From JBBQLG01 sp964251665 (GTDB lineage: Bacteria > Bacteroidota > Bacteroidia > Cytophagales > Spirosomataceae), in the NCBI GenBank assembly GCA_964251665.1, contig CAXUKO010000009.1, forward strand, positions 124,001-188,000: a stretch of 64,000 nucleotides of DNA, given 5' to 3'. A program made the position numbers and the translations under genes. Within the stretch, counting starts at the first letter, position 1. Each line of letters starts with the position of its first letter. Positions 1 through 9,377 of this stretch are shown here, one piece after another. The notes beneath the pieces are model-generated. The model did not search any database, was not told where the DNA came from, and was given only the letters and a program-made list of their open reading frames with translations.

Positions 1-48
1 ATGACGGTGATACGGTAGGGTAAACCGTCGGGGCGGTAACACAAGGGG

Positions 49-828
49 TCAAATATCCAGTAACTGCCGGACGTTATCGGCGTAGGTGCTGCCGGTGGTG
101 ATTTTCGTGCCTTTTTTATCGGTCATCAGCAGGATAAATTTGCCGTCGTAATACTTCTGCACTTCGCGGATGCGGCTGCCGTTGACGATGGTTGAGCGGC
201 TGACACGCACAAACGTGTCCGGGAGTTTGTCGGTAAGGCTGGCGATGGTGTAAGCCGTCAGGTACTTCTGCCCGTCGACGGTACCCATGAATACGTACTT
301 TTCTTCGGCTTCGAGGTAGGCCACATCCGGCAGGGGAATCAGCAGGATTTTGTCGCCGGTTTTCACTGATAGGGAGAGGATTTCCTTCTTGGGTTTTATC
401 TGTTCCAGCAGCCGCATCAGGTTGTCGGTGTAGGGGTTAGCCTGATGACCACCCTGTTTTGCGTCGACGAACGCCCGGAGTTTGCTGATGGTCCGTTCGA
501 GCCGGTCGGTCTCAATGGGTTTCAGCAGGTAGTCCACGGAATTTTCGTCAAAGGCCCGCATGGCGTACTGGTCATAAGCCGTGGCAAAGATCACGAACGG
601 CATGTGGTTCAGCCGGGCCAGCATCTCGAACCCGTTGAGCAGCGGCATTTCGATGTCTAAGAAAATAAGATCCGGCTTCTGAGCCTCAATCTGGACTAAT
701 CCCTCGGCTCCGTTATGGGCTTCACCCACGATGTCAAATGTATCGGTATACTTCGTCAGCAACCGGCGCAGGCGGTTAACCGCCAGTTGTTCGTCGTCGA
801 TGAGGAGGGTTTTCAGGGGGAAATTCAT
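49..828 (-). CDS. LytTR-family response regulator
   Basis: Two-component response regulator of the LytR/AlgR type, a cytoplasmic DNA-binding protein. Residues about 5-120 form a receiver domain with the acidic pair D11/D12, the phospho-acceptor D58 in LDIEMP and the conserved lysine K103 in LLKP. Residues about 155-257 form a LytTR DNA-binding domain, with the VRVSRSTIVN stretch typical of the family. The length (259 aa) is normal. It lies downstream of the histidine kinase at 967-2430 on the same strand, separated only by an inverted repeat, so the kinase is its likely partner. The ATG at 828 is well placed. The target promoters cannot be read from the sequence. Confidence 0.95.
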   Translation of the reverse strand: MNFPLKTLLIDDEQLAVNRLRRLLTKYTDTFDIVGEAHNGAEGLVQIEAQKPDLIFLDIEMPLLNGFEMLARLNHMPFVIFATAYDQYAMRAFDENSVDYLLKPIETDRLERTISKLRAFVDAKQGGHQANPYTDNLMRLLEQIKPKKEILSLSVKTGDKILLIPLPDVAYLEAEEKYVFMGTVDGQKYLTAYTIASLTDKLPDTFVRVSRSTIVNGSRIREVQKYYDGKFILLMTDKKGTKITTGSTYADNVRQLLDI

Positions 829-830
829 CG

Positions 831-976
831 GGGGTAAGTCGGGTAAGTCAGGTAAGTCGGTAAGTTGAGTAAGTCGGTAAGTCAGGTAAGTCGGTAAGTT
901 GAGTAAGTCGGTAAGTATCTATTGGCGAAGCACTTACTGACTTATCGACTTACTGACTTACCCGACTTACTGACTG
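831..976. repeat. GTAAGTC-type inverted repeat between kinase and regulator genes
   Basis: About eight copies of an 8-9 bp unit (GTAAGTCG, GTAAGTTGA, GTAAGTCAG) run from 833 to 918. A short centre containing GCGAAGCACTTA follows, and then the complementary units (CTTACTGA, CTTATCGA). The whole can fold as a long imperfect hairpin. The stop codon of the histidine kinase (967-969) lies inside the last unit. The same centre and units recur at 34727-34857. Confidence 0.85.
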
Positions 977-2430
977 ATCAGCGGGGTTTTTAACCGGGTT
1001 AGACGGACGGCGATCAGGACCTGTTTGTAGGGCTCGTTGCTGAATTCTACGGTGGCATCGTCGCCGTAGAGCAGTTTGAGTTTATCCTGAATGCTTCGCA
1101 GGCCGTAGCCCGCGTTCATCGTATCGGGAAACGGCGGGCCGCTGTCGTGTACACTCAGGTATAGCCAGCCCGACTTTTCGTAGATGGTCAGGTCAATCCG
1201 GCCGGCACCGGCGCTCTTCGCAATGCCATGTTTAACCGAATTTTCCACAATGGGCTGCAAGATAAACTGAGGCAGCCGAAGGGCGTTCAGCACCGGGTCA
1301 GCTACCTCGACCCGGAACGAGAGCCGCTCCCCAAACCGCACCTGCTCGACCTGTAAATAGGTCCGGGCCATCTCCAGTTCGTCGGCTAAGCTGATAAAGT
1401 AGTCGCCGTTGCGGCCCGTCGTATAGCGGAACAGTTTGGACAGCAGCATCGTCATTTCCTCGGCCTTATCGGGGTCTTCGTGGACTAAGCTGGCAATGCT
1501 ATTGAGGGCGTTGTAGAGAAAATGCGGGTTGATTTTGGCCTGCAACGCGTCGAGTTCCGCGCGGGTTTTGAGCTTCTCTAAGTTCAGCAACTGAAACTCC
1601 TGTTCGGAGAGTTTGCGGCTGATCTGCTTCCCCTGCCGGAGTACGTAAAAGATGATATTACCGATCAAGACATTACCAGCCACGTAGGCGTACCAGGGAG
1701 CATTGTCTTCCGCGTAGCTTTTTGCATTACCTAACTGACTGACCACATCCGCACCCATCCAGAAATACAGGAGCGTATTGAAGCCGACAAACAGGACTGT
1801 AACTAATCCGCTCAGTACAAGATGCCGCAGCCAGGCGGGTCGAAACACCCGGCCCAGCCAGTTCGTAAGGCTCCAGGTCAGCAAAAAAACCAGCATGCCA
1901 TCGGCAATATTCTGCAGGATGATGTACTGGTTCAGTTGAGCAAGAGCCGGTTCCCTTGCCTGTAATACCTGAGCCGTGAAGTAAATAATACCGCTGCACC
2001 CATACACCAGCAGTGCCCCCAGAAACATACCGATGAGCAGACCCCAGCCGGGCTTCTGGAGCAACGTTGTCAGCGTCAGCTTCTCAGCCGGGCCATCGGG
2101 GCGTTTTATCGTCCGTTTGAGGTTGGTGAAATTCAGGTGTAGCCCCTCAATAACCGCCCCGTCGAGGTTTACCCGGTTTAAGCCGCAATAGCTCAGATTG
2201 GCATCGGTCAGGTCGGCATCTTCGAAGGTGGCATGATTTAGCTGTGAAAAACTCAGGTCGGCTCCAACGAGGGTCGTTCCCTGAAAGTTGGCCCGTGTCA
2301 GGTTGGAGAACCGGAGGTCGGCCCCCGACAGGTCAAGCCCGCTGAAGTCGAAACCGGCCAGGTTACTGCCCATCATCCGTACCCGCCGGGTCCGGCCGTT
2401 TATCTGTTGAATGAGTTGGTCGCGCGTCAT
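967..2430 (-). CDS. Pentapeptide-repeat sensor histidine kinase (LytS/YehU type)
   Basis: Membrane sensor kinase of 487 aa. Residues about 22-105 are pentapeptide repeats (A/S-D/N-L-S-x pattern such as GADLR, RANFQ, GADLS), predicted to form a right-handed beta helix. Residues about 128-265 hold four hydrophobic membrane segments. The His_kinase domain follows, with the phospho-accepting H303 in NPHFLYNALN, and then an ATPase domain with the N box (PIVENSVKHG) and a G box (GYGLRSI). Kinases of this family normally pair with LytTR regulators, which fits the gene at 49-828. The pentapeptide repeats lie before the first membrane segment and so are probably cytoplasmic, which is an unusual input arrangement. 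Confidence 0.93.
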   Translation of the reverse strand: MTRDQLIQQINGRTRRVRMMGSNLAGFDFSGLDLSGADLRFSNLTRANFQGTTLVGADLSFSQLNHATFEDADLTDANLSYCGLNRVNLDGAVIEGLHLNFTNLKRTIKRPDGPAEKLTLTTLLQKPGWGLLIGMFLGALLVYGCSGIIYFTAQVLQAREPALAQLNQYIILQNIADGMLVFLLTWSLTNWLGRVFRPAWLRHLVLSGLVTVLFVGFNTLLYFWMGADVVSQLGNAKSYAEDNAPWYAYVAGNVLIGNIIFYVLRQGKQISRKLSEQEFQLLNLEKLKTRAELDALQAKINPHFLYNALNSIASLVHEDPDKAEEMTMLLSKLFRYTTGRNGDYFISLADELEMARTYLQVEQVRFGERLSFRVEVADPVLNALRLPQFILQPIVENSVKHGIAKSAGAGRIDLTIYEKSGWLYLSVHDSGPPFPDTMNAGYGLRSIQDKLKLLYGDDATVEFSNEPYKQVLIAVRLTRLKTPLISQ

Positions 2431-2538
2431 GCGTGTTTACCATTGATATAGCCCGGCCGGGAGCGACCGGTAATGATTCGAAAATGGGTGATGCCCTGTC
2501 TGCGGAGCGTCCGGGGCATCATCCAGACTCTGTTTTTC

Positions 2539-3189
2539 TTACTGCCCGCACTTGGCCAGCAGGGGTTCAATGTTACCCTGCCCCCAGTTTGGCGACAGTG
2601 CGTTGGCTGGTTTGAAGGTAGCCATTTTTTCTTTGGCCTTCATCAGCAGCGGGCAGGCCGTTTTGGGGCCTCCGCCAAACTGCTCGGGCGTATACATCAG
2701 CGAAGAGCCCTGCAAGACATAGATGCGTGGATTATTGGCATTGATCGCTATCGCTTTATCCAGTTCGGCCTGGGCTACCGGGCCGTATTCCTGCCAGCGG
2801 CCCTGTGGGTCAACTACTAACCGGGCCTGGGCAATCTGCGCGTTCAGGACGGCTATTTCATCGTTTTTGGGCGATAGCCGGGTTGCCTGTCCGGCGAAGT
2901 CAACCGCTTTGTCCAGATACTTATCCTTATCGGCTGCGGCAGGGGCCATGTAGCCTAAGTAGCTGTAACACAGCCCGGCGTAGTAGCGCGGGAGCCATTC
3001 GGTAGTTTCGGCACCGGCGATGCGCTCGAACCGGTTGGCCAGATCCACCATATCGTCTACATCCGTTTTGGGTCCCATCGACTTCAGGGCGGTGATTCCC
3101 TCGGTCATGGCGGTGGTGTACTGGGCACTTTGGGCAAATGACGTCAGCGAAGACGTTAGCAGGGCAATGGAAATCAGGAGCGTTTTCAT
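2539..3189 (-). CDS. Secreted TPR-like protein
   Basis: A 216 aa protein with a clear signal peptide (MKTLLISIALLTSSLTSFAQ), so probably periplasmic. The mature part is helical, and its pattern of Gly/Ala/Tyr positions (YYAGLCYSYLGY, KAVDFAGQATRLSP, ELDKAIAINANNPRIYVLQG) resembles tetratricopeptide repeats. No enzyme motif is seen. The ATG at 3189 is chosen because an upstream in-frame start at 3309 would run through repeat DNA and bury the signal peptide. It follows the TonB receptor gene on the same strand, so the two may act together. The function is unknown. Confidence 0.8.
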   Translation of the reverse strand: MKTLLISIALLTSSLTSFAQSAQYTTAMTEGITALKSMGPKTDVDDMVDLANRFERIAGAETTEWLPRYYAGLCYSYLGYMAPAAADKDKYLDKAVDFAGQATRLSPKNDEIAVLNAQIAQARLVVDPQGRWQEYGPVAQAELDKAIAINANNPRIYVLQGSSLMYTPEQFGGGPKTACPLLMKAKEKMATFKPANALSPNWGQGNIEPLLAKCGQ

Positions 3190-3195
3190 GGGAAT

Positions 3196-3263
3196 AGATT
3201 GGTTTGGTTGACTGATTGACTGATTGAGTGGTTGAAGGATTGAGTGATTGAGTGATTGAGTGG
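3196..3263. repeat. GAGTGATT-type direct repeats after the TonB receptor gene
   Basis: Tandem 8 bp units such as GACTGATT, GAGTGATT and GAGTGGTT run from 3207 to 3263. On the minus strand they start directly after the TAA stop of the receptor gene (3264-3266) and end just before the ATG at 3189. There is no strong inverted arm here, unlike the related loci near 19.2 and 51.2 kb. Confidence 0.75.
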
Positions 3264-5459
3264 TTATAGTTCCTGGGTGTTGACTTTGGCTTTTTTGGAG
3301 AGCATCCACATGGCCCCGACGAAGAAACTCCGGTAGGTAGTGGGGCCAACGGCGTAGCGGGTTGTTCCTGCACCATCGTGACGGTCGGGCGTATAGCGAT
3401 ATGTATAGATCAGCTTGCTGTTCAGGATATTATCGACCGTAGCGTACAGAATCAGAAAATTTCCCTTCAGGCTGGTGATATGGCTGGCTGAGAAGCTGAC
3501 CATGTTGACAGCGGGCGTCCGGTCCGATAAAAAACCGTTGGGGCCATCCGCATCGCGGTTCGGATTGTAGTACGGTCGCCCACTGGTGAACGAGTACGTC
3601 AGGCCGACGTTGGTACGCAGTTTCTCGAAATACCGCTTCGTTATCACGCTTACATTATGGTTAGAGACAAAGGTCGGCGTGGCCGATGTCGTAAATTGTT
3701 GGAACAGGCGTTTGGTATCTACATAGCTGTACGTCACCCAGTAATCCAGCCCTTTTACCGTTTTCTGATCGCGCCAGAACATATCGAAACCCCGGGCGTA
3801 GCCGGTTCCCGTATTGTCGGTGCGGCCAATGGGAAAGCGGTACGGATTGGCGTCGTACCCCTGACCGGTGAATTCCCGTACCAGTTGCGCGTAGTTCTTG
3901 TAAAACGTTTCGGCCCGGAAGGTACGGTTGTTTTTGATTACCTGATAGTTCAGAATCAGGTGGTCGGCGCGTTCGTAGGCCAGCTGTTTATTCAGGTACA
4001 GATAGCGATAGTCCGGGGTCTGGTAAAACTGCCCGGCGGCCAGCGACACCTGGCTGTACAGGCCCGTTTTGTAGGCCATCGACAGGCGGGGTGCCACATT
4101 CACGCGGCCAATGACCGAGTTATGCTCCATCCGGCCACCAATGCGCAGGGCCAGCAGCCGGGTGATGTACACTTCCGATTCGGCAAAAGCGGCCAGATAC
4201 GTGTCGTTCAGGCGGTAGGCCCTGCCGTACACGGAGGTCTCCAGCGTGAGCCGGTGGGCTTCCGCCCCAACGAGGAGGGTACTGTTTTTAGGCAGTACCC
4301 GTGTCAGCACGGCGCGGGCCTGCGTACGTTCGTCGAACCGGTTCATGTTGCTGGTGTCGAAGGTCATAAAATCAGTGTTCCGGCTGTATGAAAGGCCCGT
4401 ATTCAGGAGCCATTTTCCCTCATCCCAGCTATCGGTGTAGGTACTGGTGACGAATGCGTTGCGGTTGTGCAACTTAAGGGCGGTGGTAGCTTCGGGCGAG
4501 GCAGGGTCGCGGAAGTTCATGCCAAGCCAGTTATCCGTATACATGCTGTAAGCCTTCAGCATCCCGGTCTTGCTTGTTTTCAGCCGATATGTAAGGGAGG
4601 AACCCGCGTATTCGGGAACGTGCGTCCAGTTGATATTCTGCGGAACAAGCGCAAACAGGGGTTTCAGGTTACCATAGTAGGCGGTGGCGGAAATCGATGC
4701 GTTTTCGGAGGCTTTATCGTAGCTGAGGCCCGCGCTGGCTAAGTTCAGGCTGACACCAAACCCGTTGTTGCTGCCTTTGTCGGTCGTGTTCAGCAGCAGG
4801 ACCGACGACAGCGCCTGGCCATACTGCGCCGAATAGCCGCCCGTACTGAAGGCCGTGCCTTTGAACATGAACGGTTGAAACCGGCCCCGCGACGATACGT
4901 CGGGTAGCGAACTGAAATACGGGTTCTGCACAATCATACCGTCGATAACCACCTGCGTTTCCAAGTTGGAGCCGCCCCGAACGAACAGGCCGGCCTGCTC
5001 GCCAACCCGCTGCGCGCCGGGTAGCAACTGCATTACGCCCGTAATGTCGGCAGCGGCTCCCGCCGTGGTCACAATGTCTAAGGGCTTCAGCATTGTCATC
5101 CGGCGCGAATCGGAGGCCTCGAACGACCCGGCGGTAATCACAACCGTATTGAGTTCGTTGGCCAGTTCGGTGAGGGTAAAGCGGAGGGGAGCGGCCTGGG
5201 GCAGCGTTATCCGTTTAGCCACCGATTCATAGCCGATGTAGCTAACCAGCACCGTAACCGAGTCGGTACGGCTTGTTTTGAACCGGAACACGCCGGTACT
5301 GTCAGTCGTGGCTCCGTCGTAGGTGCCTTTGAGCGATACGTTGGCACCCGGCAGGGCGTGACCTTTGGGATCGGTGACGCGGCCGGTCAGGATGGTCTGG
5401 GCCAGCAGCGGCTCGACAGTACCGGTTAAGAGCAGGAAGTAGAGGTAGCGGAGCAGCAT
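3264..5459 (-). CDS. TonB-dependent outer-membrane receptor with CarboxypepD-regulatory domain
   Basis: A 731 aa outer-membrane protein. A signal peptide (about residues 1-20) is followed by a carboxypeptidase-regulatory-like beta sandwich (about 22-105, TGRVTDPKGHALPGANVSLKG), a plug domain (about 125-235, with LFVRGGSNLETQVVIDGM) and a long beta-barrel ending in a region with alternating aromatics (FVGAMWML). The family takes up large ligands or forms part of nutrient-binding complexes. No SusD partner is adjacent, so the substrate is unknown. The ATG at 5459 is preferred over one at 5552 because it starts the signal peptide directly. Confidence 0.92.
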   Translation of the reverse strand: MLLRYLYFLLLTGTVEPLLAQTILTGRVTDPKGHALPGANVSLKGTYDGATTDSTGVFRFKTSRTDSVTVLVSYIGYESVAKRITLPQAAPLRFTLTELANELNTVVITAGSFEASDSRRMTMLKPLDIVTTAGAAADITGVMQLLPGAQRVGEQAGLFVRGGSNLETQVVIDGMIVQNPYFSSLPDVSSRGRFQPFMFKGTAFSTGGYSAQYGQALSSVLLLNTTDKGSNNGFGVSLNLASAGLSYDKASENASISATAYYGNLKPLFALVPQNINWTHVPEYAGSSLTYRLKTSKTGMLKAYSMYTDNWLGMNFRDPASPEATTALKLHNRNAFVTSTYTDSWDEGKWLLNTGLSYSRNTDFMTFDTSNMNRFDERTQARAVLTRVLPKNSTLLVGAEAHRLTLETSVYGRAYRLNDTYLAAFAESEVYITRLLALRIGGRMEHNSVIGRVNVAPRLSMAYKTGLYSQVSLAAGQFYQTPDYRYLYLNKQLAYERADHLILNYQVIKNNRTFRAETFYKNYAQLVREFTGQGYDANPYRFPIGRTDNTGTGYARGFDMFWRDQKTVKGLDYWVTYSYVDTKRLFQQFTTSATPTFVSNHNVSVITKRYFEKLRTNVGLTYSFTSGRPYYNPNRDADGPNGFLSDRTPAVNMVSFSASHITSLKGNFLILYATVDNILNSKLIYTYRYTPDRHDGAGTTRYAVGPTTYRSFFVGAMWMLSKKAKVNTQEL

Positions 5460-5640
5460 GGATATGGGTGTCTTGATTGATGCATCAAAACTACCCGGTG
5501 CCCCGCCCGTACCCCAGGAGTTTCTGACAAACCCCGGATTTTCGGGTGTCAACGCCCGGCTGAGCGGAGTGAAATGGGAGTTGCAGTCGCCGATTTCTTA
5601 CTTTTTAGCATCTTTGGCTTGAGCCAACTATATACCAGCC

Positions 5641-6363
5641 ATGCCGTTTTGCCTGCTTCCGTTGCTGGACCGGATGATTGACCTGTATCAGCAGCCCCGC
5701 GATATCGCCCGGTTTAACGCCTATCTGACTACGCTGACCGCCAAAGACGGTAAGGACCTTGATCTGCCGATTGGAGTGTATAACCCGATGGCGCGGGAGC
5801 ACGTTCTGGCGCGATTGCAACTCATGAAACAACTCGGAGCGGAAGACCAACTCGCGGTGGAAATCCGGGCCATCAACCAGCGCAGTGATGCCCCCAACGA
5901 AACCGTACAGGTTGGTATTGGCTTAGCCGATGACCTGGGTGGCGGCTGGACAAATCGCTATTCGACCGATTATCAGCATAAGTTTAAGACGCGGGCCTTG
6001 CTGGTTCGCCGGTTCTGTACACCTGTTTTCTGGACGAGCGAACCGTTCAGCCCCGCGCAGGCTGTGAGCCGAAGCCGCGAGTACCTGCACCGGTTTATCT
6101 ATCAGCAACAGCACGGTATGCCCGTGACTTTAGCCGACCATATCCGGCAGGAAGGGACTGTGCTGCGCCAGTCGGGGCCGTTGGTTCCTGTCCCGCCGGA
6201 GTCGCTGTCGGTGGCCCGTAGCCTGTTCGAGGAGAACCGACACACGGACGATTATCCGTTCATCTTCACGTTTCTGTACGGTGATGCAGCGGCTGCGACT
6301 TTTGGCTACCGCCCCATTGGCGCGTTTGCGAATATGGGATTGGCCGCAGCCGCACAGTTGTAA
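5641..6363 (+). CDS. Conserved hypothetical protein
   Basis: A 240 aa soluble protein without signal peptide or membrane segment that I do not recognise. It has a mixed alpha/beta composition with conserved-looking stretches (RDIARFNAYL, GIGLADDLGGGWTNRY, YPFIFTFLYGDAAAATFGY). An alternative ATG lies 33 bases downstream (MIDLYQQP) and may be the true start, since the first residues are not distinctive. It stands alone: the neighbours are divergent from it or face it. Confidence 0.7.
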   Translation: MPFCLLPLLDRMIDLYQQPRDIARFNAYLTTLTAKDGKDLDLPIGVYNPMAREHVLARLQLMKQLGAEDQLAVEIRAINQRSDAPNETVQVGIGLADDLGGGWTNRYSTDYQHKFKTRALLVRRFCTPVFWTSEPFSPAQAVSRSREYLHRFIYQQQHGMPVTLADHIRQEGTVLRQSGPLVPVPPESLSVARSLFEENRHTDDYPFIFTFLYGDAAAATFGYRPIGAFANMGLAAAAQL

Positions 6364-6373
6364 AAATTGCTTA

Positions 6374-6526
6374 TCAGGAGAATGCGGCTCTGGCCCTGGC
6401 GCGTGCTTTTTTCTTTTTACGCTTCTTTTTCTCTTTGGCCCGGTACTCCCACCACAACATACCAACGCTTAAAGCAACTATAAGCAGGGTTAGAACCGCT
6501 GCCGTATATAGGCCTGAATCTTCCAT
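6374..6526 (-). CDS. Small single-membrane-span lysine-rich protein
   Basis: A 50 aa open frame read directly from the sequence. Residues 6-26 (LYTAAVLTLLIVALSVGMLWW) form one hydrophobic span. A highly basic tail follows (KEKKKRKKKKARARAR), which should stay in the cytoplasm. It starts with ATG at 6526 and ends with TGA at 6374-6376, in the gap between the convergent gene before it and the GH30 gene. The membrane span plus positive tail make it credible as a gene. No function can be assigned, and a comparison with relatives would be needed to prove it is translated. Confidence 0.6.
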   Translation of the reverse strand: MEDSGLYTAAVLTLLIVALSVGMLWWEYRAKEKKKRKKKKARARARAAFS

Positions 6527-6728
6527 CGTAAACTATTGGGTCAAGGTACGTAGAACGGACCAAGTCGGTTAAGGTGGTGCCGTTCGTTTTTCTGAAGTGA
6601 GGTAACGGGCCGCTAACCTGTTTTTGACCAGATAAACAGCACTGGCAGCGGCCGAATATGTGAGTAGATGGCGCAGTTTATGCCGTTTATTAGGCTACGA
6701 AACAGTACGAACTTAACCCAGTATACGT

Positions 6729-8309
6729 ATGCATGTGATGCCCCGCCTTGTCCTGCTTAGCCTGATCAGTCTGACGACCCTGAGCAGTACAGGGCTGGCT
6801 GTTCAGCCACCGGCCCAGCCCATAACCGTGAACCTACAGGAGGAATTTCAGACCATTCATAGCTTTGGTGCCTCAGACTGCTGGACGGCCAAGTTTATCG
6901 GCACCTGGCACGACGAAGCCAAAAAGAACCACATTGCCGACCTGTTGTTTAGCCTGGATACCCTGTCCGGTGGTCAGCCCAAAGGCATTGGTCTGTCGTT
7001 GTGGCGGATAAACATCGGGGCGGGTAGTTACGAACAGGGCGATAGTAGCCGTATTCGGGACGAATGGCGCCGGGAAGAATGCTTTCTGGATGGGCAGGGG
7101 CGGTACGACTGGGCTAAACAGGCGGGTAGCCAGTGGTTTTTACGGGCCGCACGCCAGCGGGGTGTCCGCTACGCCCTGGGATTTTCCAACTCGCCACCCG
7201 TACACATGACCCGGAACGGTAAAGCCTATTCACCGGGTGGCCGCGCGTTTAATCTCAAACCGACGGCTACAGCGCCCTTCGCCGATTTTCTCGCAATGGT
7301 AGCCGACCATTTCCATTTCGATTACCTAAGTCCTATTAATGAACCCCAGTGGGACTGGACCGCCGGTAAAAATGGTCGCGCCAATCAGGAAGGTTCACCC
7401 GCCGAAAACGCCGATATAGTGGCTGTAACGAAGGCTTTATCCGCAAAACTTACTGCCAAACAAGCAAAAACGAGCGTGGTGACGGGCGAAACGGCGCAGC
7501 TTAACTATCTCTACGAAAAAGCAGAAACCGGTCGTGGCGATCAGCTAACGTACTTTTTTGCGTCGAACCACACGCCACCGCCCCTGAAACTGCCCCATGT
7601 TGAACCGATTTGGGCGTACCACAGCTATTTCACCACCTGCACCGATTCTGTTCTGGTCGATATGCGCCGAAAAGCGGCTCAGCGTGTTCAGGCGTTTGGT
7701 AAACCGACGCTGTGGCAAAGCGAGTTCGGCGTCCTGGGCGACATCTGCGGGCAATACAACGGCGGGCCGCGCCACACCAACATGGATTACGGGCTGTACG
7801 TGGCCAAAGTGATTCACAACGACCTGACAGTAGCTAACGTAACCTCGTGGCAGTGGTGGCTGGCCATCAATCCCTATAATTACAGCGATGGACTGGTGTA
7901 CATCAACGGCCCGGATGGAACGTATAAACAACACGACAACGCCCGGCAGGATGGGCAGGTGCTGGACTCGAAGCAATTGTGGGCGTTTGGCAACTACGCC
8001 CGCTTTGTGCGGCCCGGCATGAAACGCGTCGCCGTCCGTATCGGTACTGTCGGCGACGCCGTAACGGAGGCCAGTCAGTGCATGGTGTCGGCGTATAAAG
8101 ATGCGGCCCGTAAGCAGATTGTGCTGGTCTGTATCAACATGACGCCCACAGCTATGACGTTTCCACTTACGGGGTTGACGGTTCGCTCGGGGCGGTTCGC
8201 CAGCTACACCACGACCGAAACCAAAACACTGACGAAAGCAATGGTACCCGCCGGACAAATCCAGTTGGAACCAAAGTCGGTCGTGACACTGGTGGGTACG
8301 TACCAGTGA
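6729..8309 (+). CDS. Glycoside hydrolase family 30 protein (beta-1,6-galactanase-like)
   Basis: A secreted glycosidase of 526 aa. Residues 1 to about 25 are a signal peptide; a second ATG three codons in could also be the start. The (beta/alpha)8 domain carries the likely acid/base E205 in INEPQWDW and the likely nucleophile E332 in WQSEFG, as in retaining GH30 enzymes. The C-terminal part (about 430-525) fits the beta-sandwich seen in this family. The early FGASDCWTAKF stretch resembles fungal and bacterial endo-beta-1,6-galactanases. It probably cuts beta-linked plant or fungal polysaccharide in the periplasm or outside the cell. The exact substrate is inference. Confidence 0.88.
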   Translation: MHVMPRLVLLSLISLTTLSSTGLAVQPPAQPITVNLQEEFQTIHSFGASDCWTAKFIGTWHDEAKKNHIADLLFSLDTLSGGQPKGIGLSLWRINIGAGSYEQGDSSRIRDEWRREECFLDGQGRYDWAKQAGSQWFLRAARQRGVRYALGFSNSPPVHMTRNGKAYSPGGRAFNLKPTATAPFADFLAMVADHFHFDYLSPINEPQWDWTAGKNGRANQEGSPAENADIVAVTKALSAKLTAKQAKTSVVTGETAQLNYLYEKAETGRGDQLTYFFASNHTPPPLKLPHVEPIWAYHSYFTTCTDSVLVDMRRKAAQRVQAFGKPTLWQSEFGVLGDICGQYNGGPRHTNMDYGLYVAKVIHNDLTVANVTSWQWWLAINPYNYSDGLVYINGPDGTYKQHDNARQDGQVLDSKQLWAFGNYARFVRPGMKRVAVRIGTVGDAVTEASQCMVSAYKDAARKQIVLVCINMTPTAMTFPLTGLTVRSGRFASYTTTETKTLTKAMVPAGQIQLEPKSVVTLVGTYQ

Positions 8310-8405
8310 TGGAGCCGGGGGCAGATACGGACATCGCTCAAAACCGCCCACAGCCTGCTGGATGATTGGTCGCTGTTTTGTTTCTTTACAAAACACTTCA
8401 TCGGT

Positions 8406-9311
8406 ATGCTCTCTTTTCAGCACGAAACCTTTCTGGAGGTGGCCCGGCTGCTCAGCTTTACGAAGGCCAGCCAAAGCCTGTTTCTAAGTCAGTCGGCCAT
8501 TAGCAAGCACATTAAAGCTTTGGAAGGGTTTTATAAGATCGGCCTTTTTGAGCGGCATGGCAACCGCATCAGCCTGACCCCGGCGGGGCAACTGGTGTAT
8601 ACGACCCTGCTGGAGGCCGAGCAGCTAAAGTCCGACCTTCACCAGCAGCTACAGCGAATCAACGAAAACTTCCTGCCCGTAACCCGGCTCGCCATCGGGT
8701 CCAGCACGACGATCAGCCTCTACGTTTTGCCACCGGTCCTGTCGGCGTATCTGAAACAGTTTCCGGCACTACAGGTCAGCGTCCTCAACCGCAATTCGGG
8801 CAGCATTCAGCAGGCCCTGCTGGATCATGACATCGATGTAGGTATTGTGGAAGGGCTGACCCGGCTCAATACACTGACTTACACGCCGTTCATTACCGAT
8901 CAGGTGTTGGCGGTCTGCTCCCGGAAGAGTCCGCTGGCCCAACAAACGCTGTCTGTGGCGGATCTGCCGACTATTCCCGTGGCGTTGCGCGAGCAGGGGT
9001 CTGGTACGCTATCAGTGGTAGATGAGGAACTGACCAGAAAAGGAATTCATCTGGCCGATCTGAACATTCTGATCCGGCTGGGCGGGACCGAAGCCCTGAA
9101 AAACTTTGTGCTGGCGGATACCTGCCTGGCCTTTATGCCGAAGCGGGCCATTGTAAACGAACTGGCCACCGGGGCACTGGTCGAAGTGGCGATTCAGGAG
9201 TTAGTGATACAGCGGACGTTCTATTTCATTCAGCGGAAAGGCACCGAAAATAACCAACTGGTCAACTCGTTTATTCGCTTTACGCAACGTCATTATTCCA
9301 ATCTGGAATAA
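8406..9311 (+). CDS. LysR-family transcriptional regulator
   Basis: A 301 aa regulator. The N-terminal winged helix-turn-helix (about residues 1-60, RLLSFTKASQSLFLSQSAISKHIKALE split across the helices) and the C-terminal effector-binding domain (about 90-295) are typical of the LysR family. It lies 66 bases before a threonine synthase gene on the same strand, so an amino-acid-related effector is possible. Upstream sequence is short and no clear operator is visible. LysR proteins usually control themselves and a neighbouring gene. Confidence 0.93.
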   Translation: MLSFQHETFLEVARLLSFTKASQSLFLSQSAISKHIKALEGFYKIGLFERHGNRISLTPAGQLVYTTLLEAEQLKSDLHQQLQRINENFLPVTRLAIGSSTTISLYVLPPVLSAYLKQFPALQVSVLNRNSGSIQQALLDHDIDVGIVEGLTRLNTLTYTPFITDQVLAVCSRKSPLAQQTLSVADLPTIPVALREQGSGTLSVVDEELTRKGIHLADLNILIRLGGTEALKNFVLADTCLAFMPKRAIVNELATGALVEVAIQELVIQRTFYFIQRKGTENNQLVNSFIRFTQRHYSNLE

Positions 9312-9377
9312 GCTATCTCAAAACGGCGTTTGCATCCGGCAACGCATCCGGTCAACTTTCGGAAAAAGCTGACCGCT

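Noticed and set aside
831..976. Possible CRISPR array
   Set aside because: The units are 8-9 bp without spacers of constant length, and they form a palindrome. No cas genes are present.
3657..4391. A plus-strand frame of 244 codons
   Set aside because: Antisense to the TonB receptor barrel; no protein-like features.
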